In this document: one piece after another, positions 12,027 to 25,200 of the stretch
Layout: each line of letters opens with the position of its first letter
Position numbering within the stretch: the stretch's first letter is position 1
Source of the DNA: Corbicula japonica
Taxonomy: Eukaryota; Mollusca; Bivalvia; Venerida; Cyrenidae
NCBI GenBank assembly: GCA_038501625.1
Contig: JAZAYU010000004.1
Location: 17,254,957 to 17,318,956 of the forward strand
Length of the DNA stretch: 64,000 bases
Reading direction: 5' to 3'
The notes under the pieces: model-generated
The model's database searches: none
What the model saw: the letters and a program-made list of their open reading frames with translations, nothing else
Told to the model about the DNA's origin: nothing
Made by a program: the position numbers and the translations under genes

Positions 12027-12181
12027 TCTGGGCTGAAAGTTATAAAACTGAGATTGGAAACCAGTCTCAAATCTCAATGATCTGATTGGGTGAAATGGAG
12101 ACTTGTCTTCATTTCAGCCAATCAGATGCTTGAGATTTTAGACTGGTTTCAAATATCAGTTGTATAATCTTCAGCCCAGAA
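12027..12181. mobile_element. foldback MITE of the CTCAAATCTCAAG family, copy 1
   Basis: Nearly the whole element is one inverted repeat: CTGGGCTGAAAGTTATAAAA at the left pairs with the TTATACAACTGATATTTGAA-like complement at the right, around CTGATTGGGTGAAATGG and CATTTCAGCCAATCAG. At least seven copies lie in the MFSD11 introns. Confidence 0.8.
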
Positions 12182-13191
12182 ATTACCTTGAAATAACTAT
12201 TTTAATTTAACAGGTACCATCTTAAGGAAGAAACCATATAACCATATCAATCAATGGCAGTTTTCTTCTTATAAATATGTTTACAAGTATCAAAATTTAT
12301 AACTACCTCCCTTTCAATTAAAGACTTCTAATATTGAGCATGTGGTGAAAGTGAATCGTGATGAACTGTTTTAAGGAAACAACCACTAAACATTAAAAAT
12401 ACATTGAATAATTGATACAAAAGGGATGGAGTTTCCTTTTAAACCCATTCTTGGTAAAGGGAAGCAACAACACTAGCATATATTGCAAATGTATGCAACT
12501 CATGACCATTTCGAACTTCTGGTGAATTAGAACTTTATTTTATGTCAGTGTATATCAATTGAACAAGGTAAATAAAAGAAGACTAAAAATATATTCTATT
12601 ATTTCTACTCACAAGGTATTTATTCTTTAACAAGTCCAATTATGTTTTCTATTGAAATTTGCTCCAGCATAAAACCCACTTGCCTACCTTAAAATCTTAG
12701 CCTCCAGAACACAGTCAATTTGAGTTTACCAAACCTCTTTCAGAGGTCAAGTCCACCTTACAGCAGATGTGATTTATATTTACAGTAAAGTGGGATTGGA
12801 AGTTGGAATAAGGGAGAAATATTACAATAATTACTGTTATTCTGTCTTGCTGAAAATAAATGTAAACAGCTTTTTAGTATAGTGATATAACATTTCTGAT
12901 GAGACAAACTGTTGTTTTTGTTTTAACTGAGTATGTGCTTTGGGTTTATATCAGACTGTGCACCTTAGTAGATCCTCTCCTCTAAAAGACTGTCTATTTG
13001 AATGGCTGTATTTTTAACAGGCATTCTACAGCTCATAACTGTAAAACCATATAAACATTGTGTATATAACAGATGAATACCTACAGCTAACGATAACAAC
13101 ATTTACCCTTCTTCACTACAATAAGGCTTCAACAGTTTGTCATTTCAATATTGCTCTTGAAAAATTTCAAATAATCCAGTATTTCACTCAC
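12182..13191 (-). other. lower part of the last MFSD11 intron, nothing recognised
   Basis: The part of the 9935-13191 intron closest to exon 12. No coding signal and no clear repeat. Confidence 0.4.
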
Positions 13192-13200
13192 CTCTGATTG

Positions 13201-16200
13201 TCAGATGGTCTGGTAGCCCTCTCTCTTTAGGTTGGTGCTCTCCCACTCGATAACAGAGAAACTAATTGAGCCGAGAGAACCAAGTATCACCAAGATAAGG
13301 AGCTGCCACTTGAGGTACAAGTAATTACTGTAGAAAAATGCTACCGCTGCAGCAATAGACTGAAATAAAGACATACCAAGGTGCTCACATACTGCAAAAT
13401 GAAACATTAATTAATTATACAGTGTCTTAACTATTAAAAACTAAAGCTGGAGACAAGTCTTAAATCTCAAGCATCTTATTTGCTGAAATAGTGAATCATT
13501 GCTATTTCAACCAATCAGATGCTCCAGATATTTTTATGATCTTGGATCATGGGATGCAAATGTATCTTACAGTCTGAAACCAAGATACAGTAAAATCCCT
13601 CATTAAGACCACCCCAGAATTAAGACCATTTCAATAAGAAGACCAGTATTCCTGTTTCACAGGTTTGCACATTATTTCAGTCCAAAGTTAAGACCTCACC
13701 ACTCAATAAAGACCACTTTAGTCCAATCCCAGAGGTGGTCTTAACAGTGAGGTTTCACTGTATATCATACTTAGTTGCACACATACATGTATCTTACAGA
13801 CTATATAGAGACATTATTACTTTACAGACTAACATCAACAAATCACACTGAGGTATACAGATTACACATAACTTACAGACGCGTAACACATACATTTCAC
13901 CCTTATGTAATTTAATTGGCAATGCAAAAAAAATGGCAGAGAAGTTGGCAATCTGACACTGTATTGACTAGTTACCTGTATGAATTTAAAGATAGCGAAT
14001 GCAGGTGAGCTGTCTTCCGGGAACATAAAGCCAAGCAGAGAGTAGATCTGTGTGTTGAAACTACTGTCACCTAGGCCGAGCAGAAAGCTGCATAATACTG
14101 CTACATACTTACTGAAATACAACATGAAACATGCCTGCAGAAGGTTAATACATGATGTGGCAATTTTGAAATCAATTTTCTATGCATTACAGTTACATAT
14201 CAGCAACAATCAAAAATATCTGTTTTTGCTGATCACAAGCAAAATAATGGTTTTATTACAAACAAATATCTTCTATGTCTATGATAGGTCACTTTTGCCA
14301 TTTTTGTACCATAGATGTCCAAGTCTAAAATTTGAGATAACACGAAGAAAACAAATCTAAACATGTCTGCTGACAGAAGGATGAGAAACAGTCTATATAC
14401 TATATACTAGCATCTGCACAGAATCTGAAAGTTCTTTATAAGACAGTAACTTACTTAGAGGTTATGTATGGTCCATCGTCTTCAGGACTGGCAGCATATC
14501 TCGGTGATCCTTGTGGAAGATTGATGAAGATTAGGTAGAAACACACCATGTGCACCACATAACCAAACATGACAATCAAATCTCGCCCATGCCGATTGGT
14601 AGATTTTCCCATCAATCCAAAAAAAGTGCCACCTGTAAATATGAAAATATCAGCAAGTGACAAGAAACTTTTCTATGTCTACTCCATACTGGCAAAAGCA
14701 GTTTAATTTTCTTACATAATACATAATGTAGTTAGCTAGTATGGCAAGATTCCAACCTCGCTGAGAATTATTAAAATTTAAAGAAATAACAAGAATAAGG
14801 CATTTTGTTGAAAACTTTTATCGCCCTCGGGTACTTTATAAGAACATAATTTGAATGTTTAATGAAGAAATATTCAGAAATGACAAAATTATAGCCAATT
14901 TTAAGTTTTCGTTATGGACCAACCAACAGACAGACAGACAAAGCTTTTCTTATGTATCACCTTTTCTTTGAAATGTAACACAATAAGTACAGTTTTCATA
15001 CAAACAAGATATATTGTAATAAATGCTAAAAGCATTTTAAACTTGTCCAAACTTCTTGGAAACAAACAATAGGGATCAGTTAACCACTTACTCCATAGAT
15101 ACACCTTTATTGCATGGATAACAGTGTAGATCCAGATTAGCTGGCACATCTGTTTCAGATTAATTAGTTTATTTCTGACCAAGAAGTGACCAGCACAAAT
15201 CTATATCAGCCGTCATCCTAGATCAGTGCTGCGTGAAAATGCGTATCTATGGAGTAAAGAATTAATAAAAAGGAACTGACCTATGATTTCTCCTGCACCT
15301 ATAAACATGCCTGATATTCCAATCAACCCCTTCGCATCAGCTCCAAAACTCAGTGTGTTCGAAAGACATGTACTGTATACTCCACTGAAAAATGTTAACT
15401 CAAGCCCTGAAATGCAAAAAACATGAAGTTAATTATTGTAAAACATGTTGGTATGTTAAGATATCACTTGGTCATGGTATAAATGAATTTGATCAACATT
15501 TCACCTATAAAAACTGAGCTTGGTACACAAGGTAGGCAGATAACGTTTTTGAAGATCCAGATTTTGGTTTCAAAAAAAATATTTTCTATAAATTTAAATG
15601 AAAGCATATATAATAATATTTGTATAGAAACTAACTGGCACAAAAACTTGCCATCTGGTCTGTATTAGATCATTTTTAAACATTAACCTGGACATACAAA
15701 GAAAATTTCACTCATAAAATAGGATTTACATTGTTTACTACAAATATCATAACATACAGCCTGGGCCCAAGATAAAAAACTGAGATTGGAGATCAGACTC
15801 AAATCTCAACCTTCTGATTGGCTGAAATGAAGATAAATTTCAAAGAACCTACCATAAGTGAATATTGTGGTAAAGATACATGTAGTAAAAATTAAATCAC
15901 ATTCATTTGCCCGGGTAGGTATCTTTCTCAAAATACAAATATTTATCTTCTTTTTTTCCAAAATAAAATATCTGCACTTCAACTTCTATGATGAAGTCTT
16001 ATTCATCTAAATTTCTCCAAAATGAAATAATATCAAAATACATTCTGATTACAATTCTCAATTCAACAAAACAATTATAAACCAGAAACAATGAGTCATG
16101 ATGGGTAAGTATATACATGTGTTCTTATAGTATGCACTGTCAAATCCGGGCTGTCAATCATTTATCTGTCATTTAACATTGTTATAATTTCGACCTTTGC

Positions 16201-19200
16201 TAGAATAAATATTGTTTTGTCAGCAAAACTTAATATGACTGTAGTGTTACCGATTTTTGTGCATGGAAAATGCAGGGCAAGTAAACTTTGTGCAGGATAA
16301 GTTGTTTTCTGGGTCACTTGTCCTGCAGAAGACCTGTAAAGCAACATATCATGGACTTACTATATCTGTGTATGTTACAGCTTCATTTAAATAGAGTAAG
16401 TTACAAGTGTTGGTAAGCTAAAGGTGTACTACAATAACATACCTGTGTAAGCTATAGCTACACTCAGCAGTAACATCTCTTTAGTTTTCATCAAATGCAC
16501 AGACCTCTCTGAAATGGAAGATCATTTCTAATATTATCTCTGTTCTATACAGACAAGATATGTTAGTAGTATAGAGTGTACAGTTGATCTTCAGCCATGC
16601 CACAATCTTGGTTGTTGAAATAACACTTCATCAAAATGAAAATGTTTCTGGTTGTTGTTTTTTTTTGTTTTGTTTATAAGAAATCTATAGTCTAAGGGGC
16701 TCCTAATTGTAATAATCACTTAGTGAAGTGGGGCATTAATAATGTTCAACAAATACTAGATAAATGCTATAGTAAGCCATACATTGAGTGCAAGTACCTT
16801 CTATTCCTAACAGTATTACGGGAGGAATTCACTAACACGTGTATATTGTACAAATTAACACTGCAGTACTTACTTAATGCAGTTAAAGGTGTATCTACTG
16901 CTACTTGGCCACTGAAATGAAATAAGCATCCTTAAATACAGGTCAAAGAGTGTCAAATATATAACAAAGAAAACAAAAGATGATGTGAGATTACCAGATC
17001 TGTCATTGCTGAAATCCAAAGAGACACAATGTCCCACATGTAAAAAATCTAAGAATTGCATATACAAGAATCCCTGTTAGTATTCTGTTTGAAATGGATC
17101 AGATGCATACAAGACTGGTGCCCAAGGTTATAAAACTGAGCATGGAAACCAGTCTCAAATCACAAGTATCTGGCCCCGTGATTATAAAACTTTTTTCATG
17201 CTCGGCTCAATTTGAGCATGAAAATTTGACGGCTTCGTTTCTGTTTATTATATAAAATAAAACATTTCAAACTGAAAATATGACATAATTGCTCTCAACA
17301 ACAAACATGGAACAGATAGGTATCCCTTATTTATGAAGACTGTTAATGTTCTAGACATTTTAAGTTTGAGCACAGAATTGAGTTAAGCATGAAAAAAGTC
17401 GCCATTTCAGCCAATCTGATGCTTGAGATTTGAGACTGGTTTCCATGCTCAGTTTTAAAACCTTCAGCCTTTAACAAACAGAAAAAAAACAATTATTTTG
17501 TTAAAAGTATAAATATGTTGTAAATTGCTTGTAAAAATTATACTTTTGTTACTGTAAAACTAGTCATTCTTCTCTGTAGCTGACATACTTTGAATGAAGG
17601 TAATTGAGGTTGTCTGAGCCCCTCTTTACACAAACTGTAGTTGTAAAACATATGGGAGGTTGAGTGAGTACCTTACTAAAGCTGCTGTACCTTGAATTAA
17701 GATTCACTAGGTTGTCCGAGTCAGTGGTGCGTCTCTTTCTAAGGATCAGCAGTAATAAAGAACCAAGTAGACCTGCTCCACTAAGTCCAATGAACAACTT
17801 GGTCCTTTCAGCCCCTGTTATACTTGCACTTCCCTGCAGTACAAAGTGGCTGTACATATTGCCAAACAACAAACTGAAAATACAAACAATACTTGTATGT
17901 TGTGAGTTGACTACTTTACTGCACATTTTATCACATGGGTGACCTGTGTAGATCTAGATCAGCTTTATTGTTCATGCTATCTAACCTAGATCTACACTGG
18001 TAGCTTCTTGGTTAGATATAGTCTAAAGAATTTAAAAGCGAACAGTGTAGATCATGATCTTAGAGCATGGATGTGTCAGCTGATCTGGATCTACACTGTA
18101 CACCCTTCTGAAAAAAGCTCAATTTGTGATGTTTATAAGTGGTATTCTAGCTAAAATACTCAAATTAAACATAGAGATGTACAGACCTATTTCAATTTGT
18201 TTGATATAAAATAAAAACACAATTTAATCTTACACAGTTGCTAGGTAAGCAATTTTGTTTGATGCCACATATTTTTTGTTTGTTCTTAAACCTATTGGAC
18301 CTCTGAATCTCATAGGGCTTAAGATCATAAACTAAGTTTTGACATCAGTCTCAAATCTCAAGGATCTGATTGGCTGAAATGGCGACTGGTCGCCATTTCA
18401 GCCAATCAGATGCTTGAGATTTGAGACTGATCTCCAGATTTAGTTTTATGGTCTTGTGCACAGGTCTTTTCCATTATTTTTGGAACTCTAACTTGGGTGT
18501 GATTATAACCATGAAAATTCAGATGACTTGTTTTTGTTCAATAACTTCCACCATAACCTTTTCTTTACAGTAGCCAAAGGACTTCTCAATGTCAGCCAAT
18601 TGGATGCTTTAGGGTTGAGACTGGTCTCAAATCTCAGTTTTATGATCTTTGTCCATTTGTTCACAAAACAAAAACTTGAGACCAGCTACTTGAGCCAATC
18701 GAATGCTTGAAATCTGAGACGGGTCTCTGATCTTGGTCTCAGACTTACCTGCACTGTAATAGTGCCCAGAAGATTCCACTGTTCCTTGATATTGTCTCCG
18801 AGTCCGAATTGATTGTCAGAAAGTTACCTTGTGCTGTCCATAATACTGAAACAGACAATATGTGACTGTATTCTAAGTACTGTTCATGTTGCAGCTTCAG
18901 ATTCATTTTCTTGCATAAACTTTATTTCATAAAAGAACTCCTAAATTCTTTAAACTTCTTTTCATGTTACACAAAATTTAAACCTTGTGTTTAACTTTAT
19001 ACATTCCAATCTTTGCAAAAATCTCTCAATCACACAATCTAACAGTTAACAGAACTGTATTTTCTCATATCTTATAATTCTAAAATAACAACACATACTT
19101 GCGGCTCCAAATCCGACCAGAGCAGAAACTGTATACAGTGCCCATGTCATCGGCTTCAGGAACGACAAGATGAACAGGCTGTAATACAAACAGAGTTGCT

Positions 19201-22200
19201 AAAAACATTTAAACCTTAACCCCATGTGATATAGCTGAAATCCATGAGCAAACATCCATGTCATCTGATCAGGATCTACAGTTTTTGCTTGCTGATTCAT
19301 TAGGTTATTTTTTCTGACCAAGATGTGAACAGTGTAGTTCCTGATCAGACAGGCTGATCTGGATCTACACTGTTCATGCATGCCATAAAACAAATGTATT
19401 GTATTTGGAGTAGAGTTAGTGACAATATGAAATACCTAGTTTAATTTGACGGGGGTAGGACTAGGCACTGCATCCGAAGATAGTTAAGCGAGGAAAATGT
19501 TGCATTGGGATAAAAATGGCAGTTTACTTGGCATTTTTTAAATAGTCCGGATTTATTTTGCGAGGTAAGTGCCTTCATGCTATATTTAATTTTAAGTCCA
19601 CCTGTGCATTCTGCGACCAGATGCCTAAGGTACCAGTTCAGTAAAGATATCCAGGTAATGCCAAAATGGGAATGTCCCAATCCTCGAATGCCAGAAAATG
19701 GCATGTCCTGTTTTCTTTCGAGCGTGGGGGGTTGCTTATTGTGGACGAGCCAAGAAGAAAAAAGAATATGTTATTTTGACTTAATAAAATGCTAAAACCC
19801 AATATGGAAGTGCCCAGATGTCTGAAGATCAGCCTAAAATACCATATTTTTGGCGTGTTTAAATTACCTTTACTGTATAAAACCTTCATTACCTTTTTTT
19901 TACAAAACCTGCATTCCTGATACAAAGTGTCGAGGGTACCTTAGGCATCTGGTAGCAGAATGCACAGGTGGACTTTATATTAAATAAAGTATGAAGGCAC
20001 TTACCTCTCAAAATAAATCCGGACTATTTAAACAAGAGGGTCCATAGGACCGTGGGTCACTCACCTGTCAACAACTGCTCAATGCTTGCAAGAGTTTTGT
20101 GCAAGTGTGGTAAAATCAAGTCAAAAACGTGGTAGACTTCCACTAGACAATGCTACATACCAAATATCTAAGCTTTAGGCATTGAGGTTTCCAGTAGGAA
20201 GATTTTTAAAGTTTTCCTTTTTTACATATTAAGGGCCCCCAGGACGAGGCCAATTTTGACCCTAGGGCCAACATTTAAACAATGTTGGTAAGGGTATCTT
20301 CACAATACTCAACACCAAATATCTAAGGTCTAGTCCTATTAGTTTCGGAGAAAAATGATTTTTCATGTTTTTCTATATAAATCAATGTAAACTAAGAGAA
20401 CCCTGGGGCGTCAAAAATTTTGGCCCAGTGGACATAATTTGAACAAACATGGTAGACATCCACTAGACAATGCTACATACCAAATATCTAAGCTTTAGGC
20501 ATTGAGGTTTCCACTAGGAAGATTTTTAAAGTTTGCCTTTTTCACATATTAAGGGCCCCCGGGGCAGGGACAATTTTGACCCCAGGGCCAACTTTGAAAC
20601 AAAGTTGATAAAGGGTCTCTACACAATACTCAGCACCAAATATCTAGTTCTATTAGTTTCAGAGAAAAATGATTTTTCATGTTTTTCCTATTTAACTATA
20701 TGTAAACCAAGAGAACCCTAGGGTGTGGCCGATTTTGGCCCAGGGGACATTATTTGAACAAATTAAGTAGACATCCATAAGACAATGCTACTTACCAAAT
20801 ATCTGTACGCATTGTGGTTTGTGAGAAGAAGATTTTTAAAGATTTCCTATATAAGTCTATGTAAAATGAAGTGACCCCTGGGGCTGGGCCAATTTTGACC
20901 CCAGGGAAATAATTTGAACAATCTTTGTAGAGTTCCACTAGAGGGTGCTAATGCCAAATATCTAAGCTCTAGGCCTCGGGTATCAGACAAGAAGATTTTT
21001 AAAGTTTTTCCTTTAGGTTGCCATGGCAACCAGAGTTCTGCATGGAATTGATTTCTTTGAACAACTTTGGAAGAGCTTCATGCAAGGAACATCCGTGGCA
21101 AGTTTCATCAACTTTGGCCCAGGGGTTTAAGAGAAGATGTCGTTAAAATAAAAAGTTTACAGACGGACGGACGGATGCCGGACAAATTGCGATCACAAAA
21201 GCTCACGTGACAGGTGAGCTAAAAATGCCCAGTAAACCGCCATTTTTATCCCAATGCAACATTTTCCTCACTTAACTATCTTCGGATGCAGTGCCATGTC
21301 CTACCCCCCGATTTGATAGTATTCATGGTTAAAGAAAGACTTAATAAAAATGGCATATACTGAAAGGAACCATATACCCATTGGTGGATTATAAATATTC
21401 GAGCATTAAACTAGTGTTCTAACTTTACATTTATGATATCAATGGAAGATATACAGTAGTCATCCCTGGACATATGAAGACATGGAATTTATTTACTACA
21501 TAATACTATCAAGCAGACATGGTCAGTAGTCAGATGTTGTGGGAAGCGGGGCGGCCAGATTGAACAGGTTATTTCTGTCATTAAACCCTGTTCTACTTTA
21601 ACCCTTCCTCCATATATACGCTTTTTATGCATGTGCAACCATTAAACATTCAGATCAGCTGGCACATTCTTGCCAGCTGACCTGAATCTAAACTGTTTGC
21701 CCACGCAATAAAGGTGTATCTATAGAGGAAAGGGTAAAAAGATAATTAACAAACTAAAAGGTGTCCGAAGACCATGAAAACATTAATGGTGGAACTGCAG
21801 TTAACTCCCCTGACTGGAAACTGTCCCCAAGGTTTCAGCCAATTAGATTTTTGAGATTTGAGACTGGTTTCAATCTCAGCTTTATAACCTTCAGCTCTAC
21901 TTACAAGTAGAGAAGTGATCCAAAGAACATGGAGAATTTGGGTCCTGTGATAACAATGATTGATGGTGCCAGCCAGTTTGACACTGCAAACACGATGTAG
22001 ATAACACTCAAACTGAAATATAATGCATATCCTGGGATAAAATGACTGCGAAATATCAATATATGTATATACATCAGTGTCTTGCTCAAGAAATGGTTAA
22101 TCTCTTACAAACATTTTTATATAAATATTTCATTCATTTTTTTCTATATTTCAAAATTTGCTATTGTTTTGTTTTGTCTTTTTTTACTCTTTTTTTTCAA

Positions 22201-25200
22201 TTCGCTATTGCTGAATGTGTCATTTTAAATATACATCATTGTTTTAACAGAGCTACATATTAAATATAAGCTATCATTTCTTCATAATTTAAGTAACTGT
22301 TATTTAAATATTACACCAACTTTTTTCTTAGCATTTACTTGGAAAAGCCTTTAAATTGAACTCTAGTAATTATATAAACTTTAATTCTCTGCATTTACAC
22401 GTTGTATGTACCCATCTTCTAATAACTCAAGACATTAACATACAAACTTTCATGCACTTACCTGGTGTAGCCTTCTCCTGCAAATTATGAACTATTAATA
22501 TACCAACTTTTTTACTCGCATTTAACAATTTCAGCTATCTCCTGTAAACTCTGCAAGCTATAATACAGACTTGCATTCTTTGCTTTGCACTTTTCTTAGT
22601 ATATCCATATCCTCTGTGCCAGTACCATTATTAAATGGAATCACTCTTTGCACTTACCTTGAGTAATAATTTCCTTTTAACAATACCAGCATTATGTGGA
22701 CTCATTCTTTGCACTTACCTGGTGTAGCCATCTCCTGTAAACTTTGTGCCATTATTATAATTGCTCTCATTCTTTGCACCGTCAAGTACACTTTTCTGAA
22801 ACATAAAACTAGGTAAATACCTCCTGAACTTTGGCACAACATGTCTTTTGTATTCTATCTTACAGAATGTTAATAACTGATGTACTTGCCATTTTGAGAG
22901 TAATAAGACTACCGGTAAGTAATGCTGTAAATAACACAATATTTAACAAGAGTACTGCAAGGCAGAGTAAAACATGCCCATCAAACTGCTGTCAACTGTC
23001 CTGCAATGCACTCTCAAATGATAATTGTACATTCATGTAGAATAATTGAAAAAAATTAAGGGAAATAACATCAAATATACAGAAATTTACTAAAAATCTT
23101 AGGCAAAAGTCTCCTAATCATTTAAAAAAAACAAAAAACATTCAGTTTGATCCCTTCACATTGACATGGTGACTGAATTTTCTATATTTGTTTCACTTCC
23201 TTGACATCTTTACAACTGACAATTACAGTTCTTAATCTAAGAGGACATTGATAACAGCAATATAAATAGTTATATATCTGATAACATATCTATGTTATAA
23301 GTCTCAACAACATACCATTTTTTAAAGATAACCATCACAACTACCGGTAAATCATGGCATACATTTAGATCAAAATCACAAAGCATTTTCAGACATCACC
23401 TTCCATTTCATTTTTTCAGTTCTGCTAATTTTGACATTTTGGAAAGGTATTGCAATAACCAGGGAATCCTAGGGTGGATGGTACTTATGGTATGTTTAGG
23501 GCATCTTGTGGGCACCTAAGACATGTTCATGGAAATCCTAAAAGAGGTGGCATGACAGGCAGGTTCAGGGCATCCTGAGGGGGTGGCACTAAAGGCATGC
23601 TCTAAGCATCATAAAGAAGGTGGCACTAAAGGCATGTTCAAGGCATCCTGAGGGAAGTGGAACGTAAGGCATGTTCAGAGCATCCTGAGGGGGTGGCACT
23701 AAAGGCATGCTCTAAGCATCATAAAGAAGGTGGCACTAAGGCATGTTCAAGGCATCCTGAGGGAAGTGGAACGTAAGGCATGTTCAGAGCATCCTGAGGG
23801 GGTGGCACTAAAGGCATGCTCAGGGCAGCCAGAGGGGGTTTCGCTAAAGGCGTGTTCAAAGCATCATAAAAGGAGGTGGCATTAAGGCATGCTCAGGGCC
23901 CTGAGCATGCCCTTAGTGTTTAAGAAACGATTTGCAGAAAAAGCCAGTGTATCAAATAATTGATTAAGTATTTATTTACAGTAGATCTCTATCTTTCAAT
24001 CACACATACCAACACCACAGACATCATAAAAGGATTATTTTTACATTTATCCTCAGTAAGCTGCAGGCTGTTACACTGACAAGCACACATTCTGGTTAAT
24101 ATATAATCCAACATGGCTCGCTATTGATCAATGGTAAAGAAATTAGAGTTTTTACTGCAATGTATGAATATACACAGTTAATGTCACATTTACGATAAAC
24201 ATCATTTCAAATAGGTAACAATGAATTAAACATTTTGTAAGGTCTTCCTTGTCCTTGAGGTTGAGGTTGGCAGATACTATTTATAAATCCACAGTAATGT
24301 CTCCTGATAAAACTAGAAATAGTATTAAATATTTTGAAGGTTTGTTGATACAGAAAGAGGGAGAGACTTGGCAAAAATAGTCTCCTAGATGTTCATAATC
24401 CCTCCCTCAAGGGAAAAGTTTTCCGTTAAATGTTTCATTAAGAAATTTAATATCAAAATCTATGTGAAATCAGACTTATTTTCATTCATAAGAACCTAAA
24501 CAGAATAACAATTATATGTACTTCTTGAAACATGTTACAGGCACATGACAGTCATATGGCCTCCAGTAACTACAATGATTGCCAATGAGAAATGAAATAA
24601 AAATAAAAGATTGTTTATAGAACATCAGTAAAGTGCCTGTGAGTTTGCTAAAAGTATTATATTTAAGTAATAATAGACAAAATGTGAATTATTAGAAGAC
24701 TTGGTTATGACAGTTAATTTGTACTGAGAGACTCATTTCTGTTCCAATTATTAAATCAAAGCTAACATGATGGATTTGTTCAGTGAAGACCATTATATAT
24801 TGATATCTGTGATAAAGAGGGGTTGTCTCGTAAAGGTGAAAAACAGGGTTTGTCTCCAAAATACCCAAAAAAATAAATTTAGATAAAGTTATGCCTGGTC
24901 ATTGTTGCACAATTCTACTGACACATCATGGTACATGTTTTAGAGTTTGTTTGGTCATTTGTTTACAGTAACTGTTGTTTTTTGAACGTTTCAACAAACT
25001 GATTATTTTGGAGCTTTTCGGGGAAACTTAAGAGCTCAAAGGTAAAAATTGTTGACACTGTCCAAGATATTTACACAAACATGGAAAATTGTTCATGAAT
25101 ACACACAAATGACCAATTTTCCTGAACATTTTAGCAAATACATAATTCTTATTCCATTATCTAGTCCAGAAATTTGTGTCCTGTCATAAAGACTGAAACT

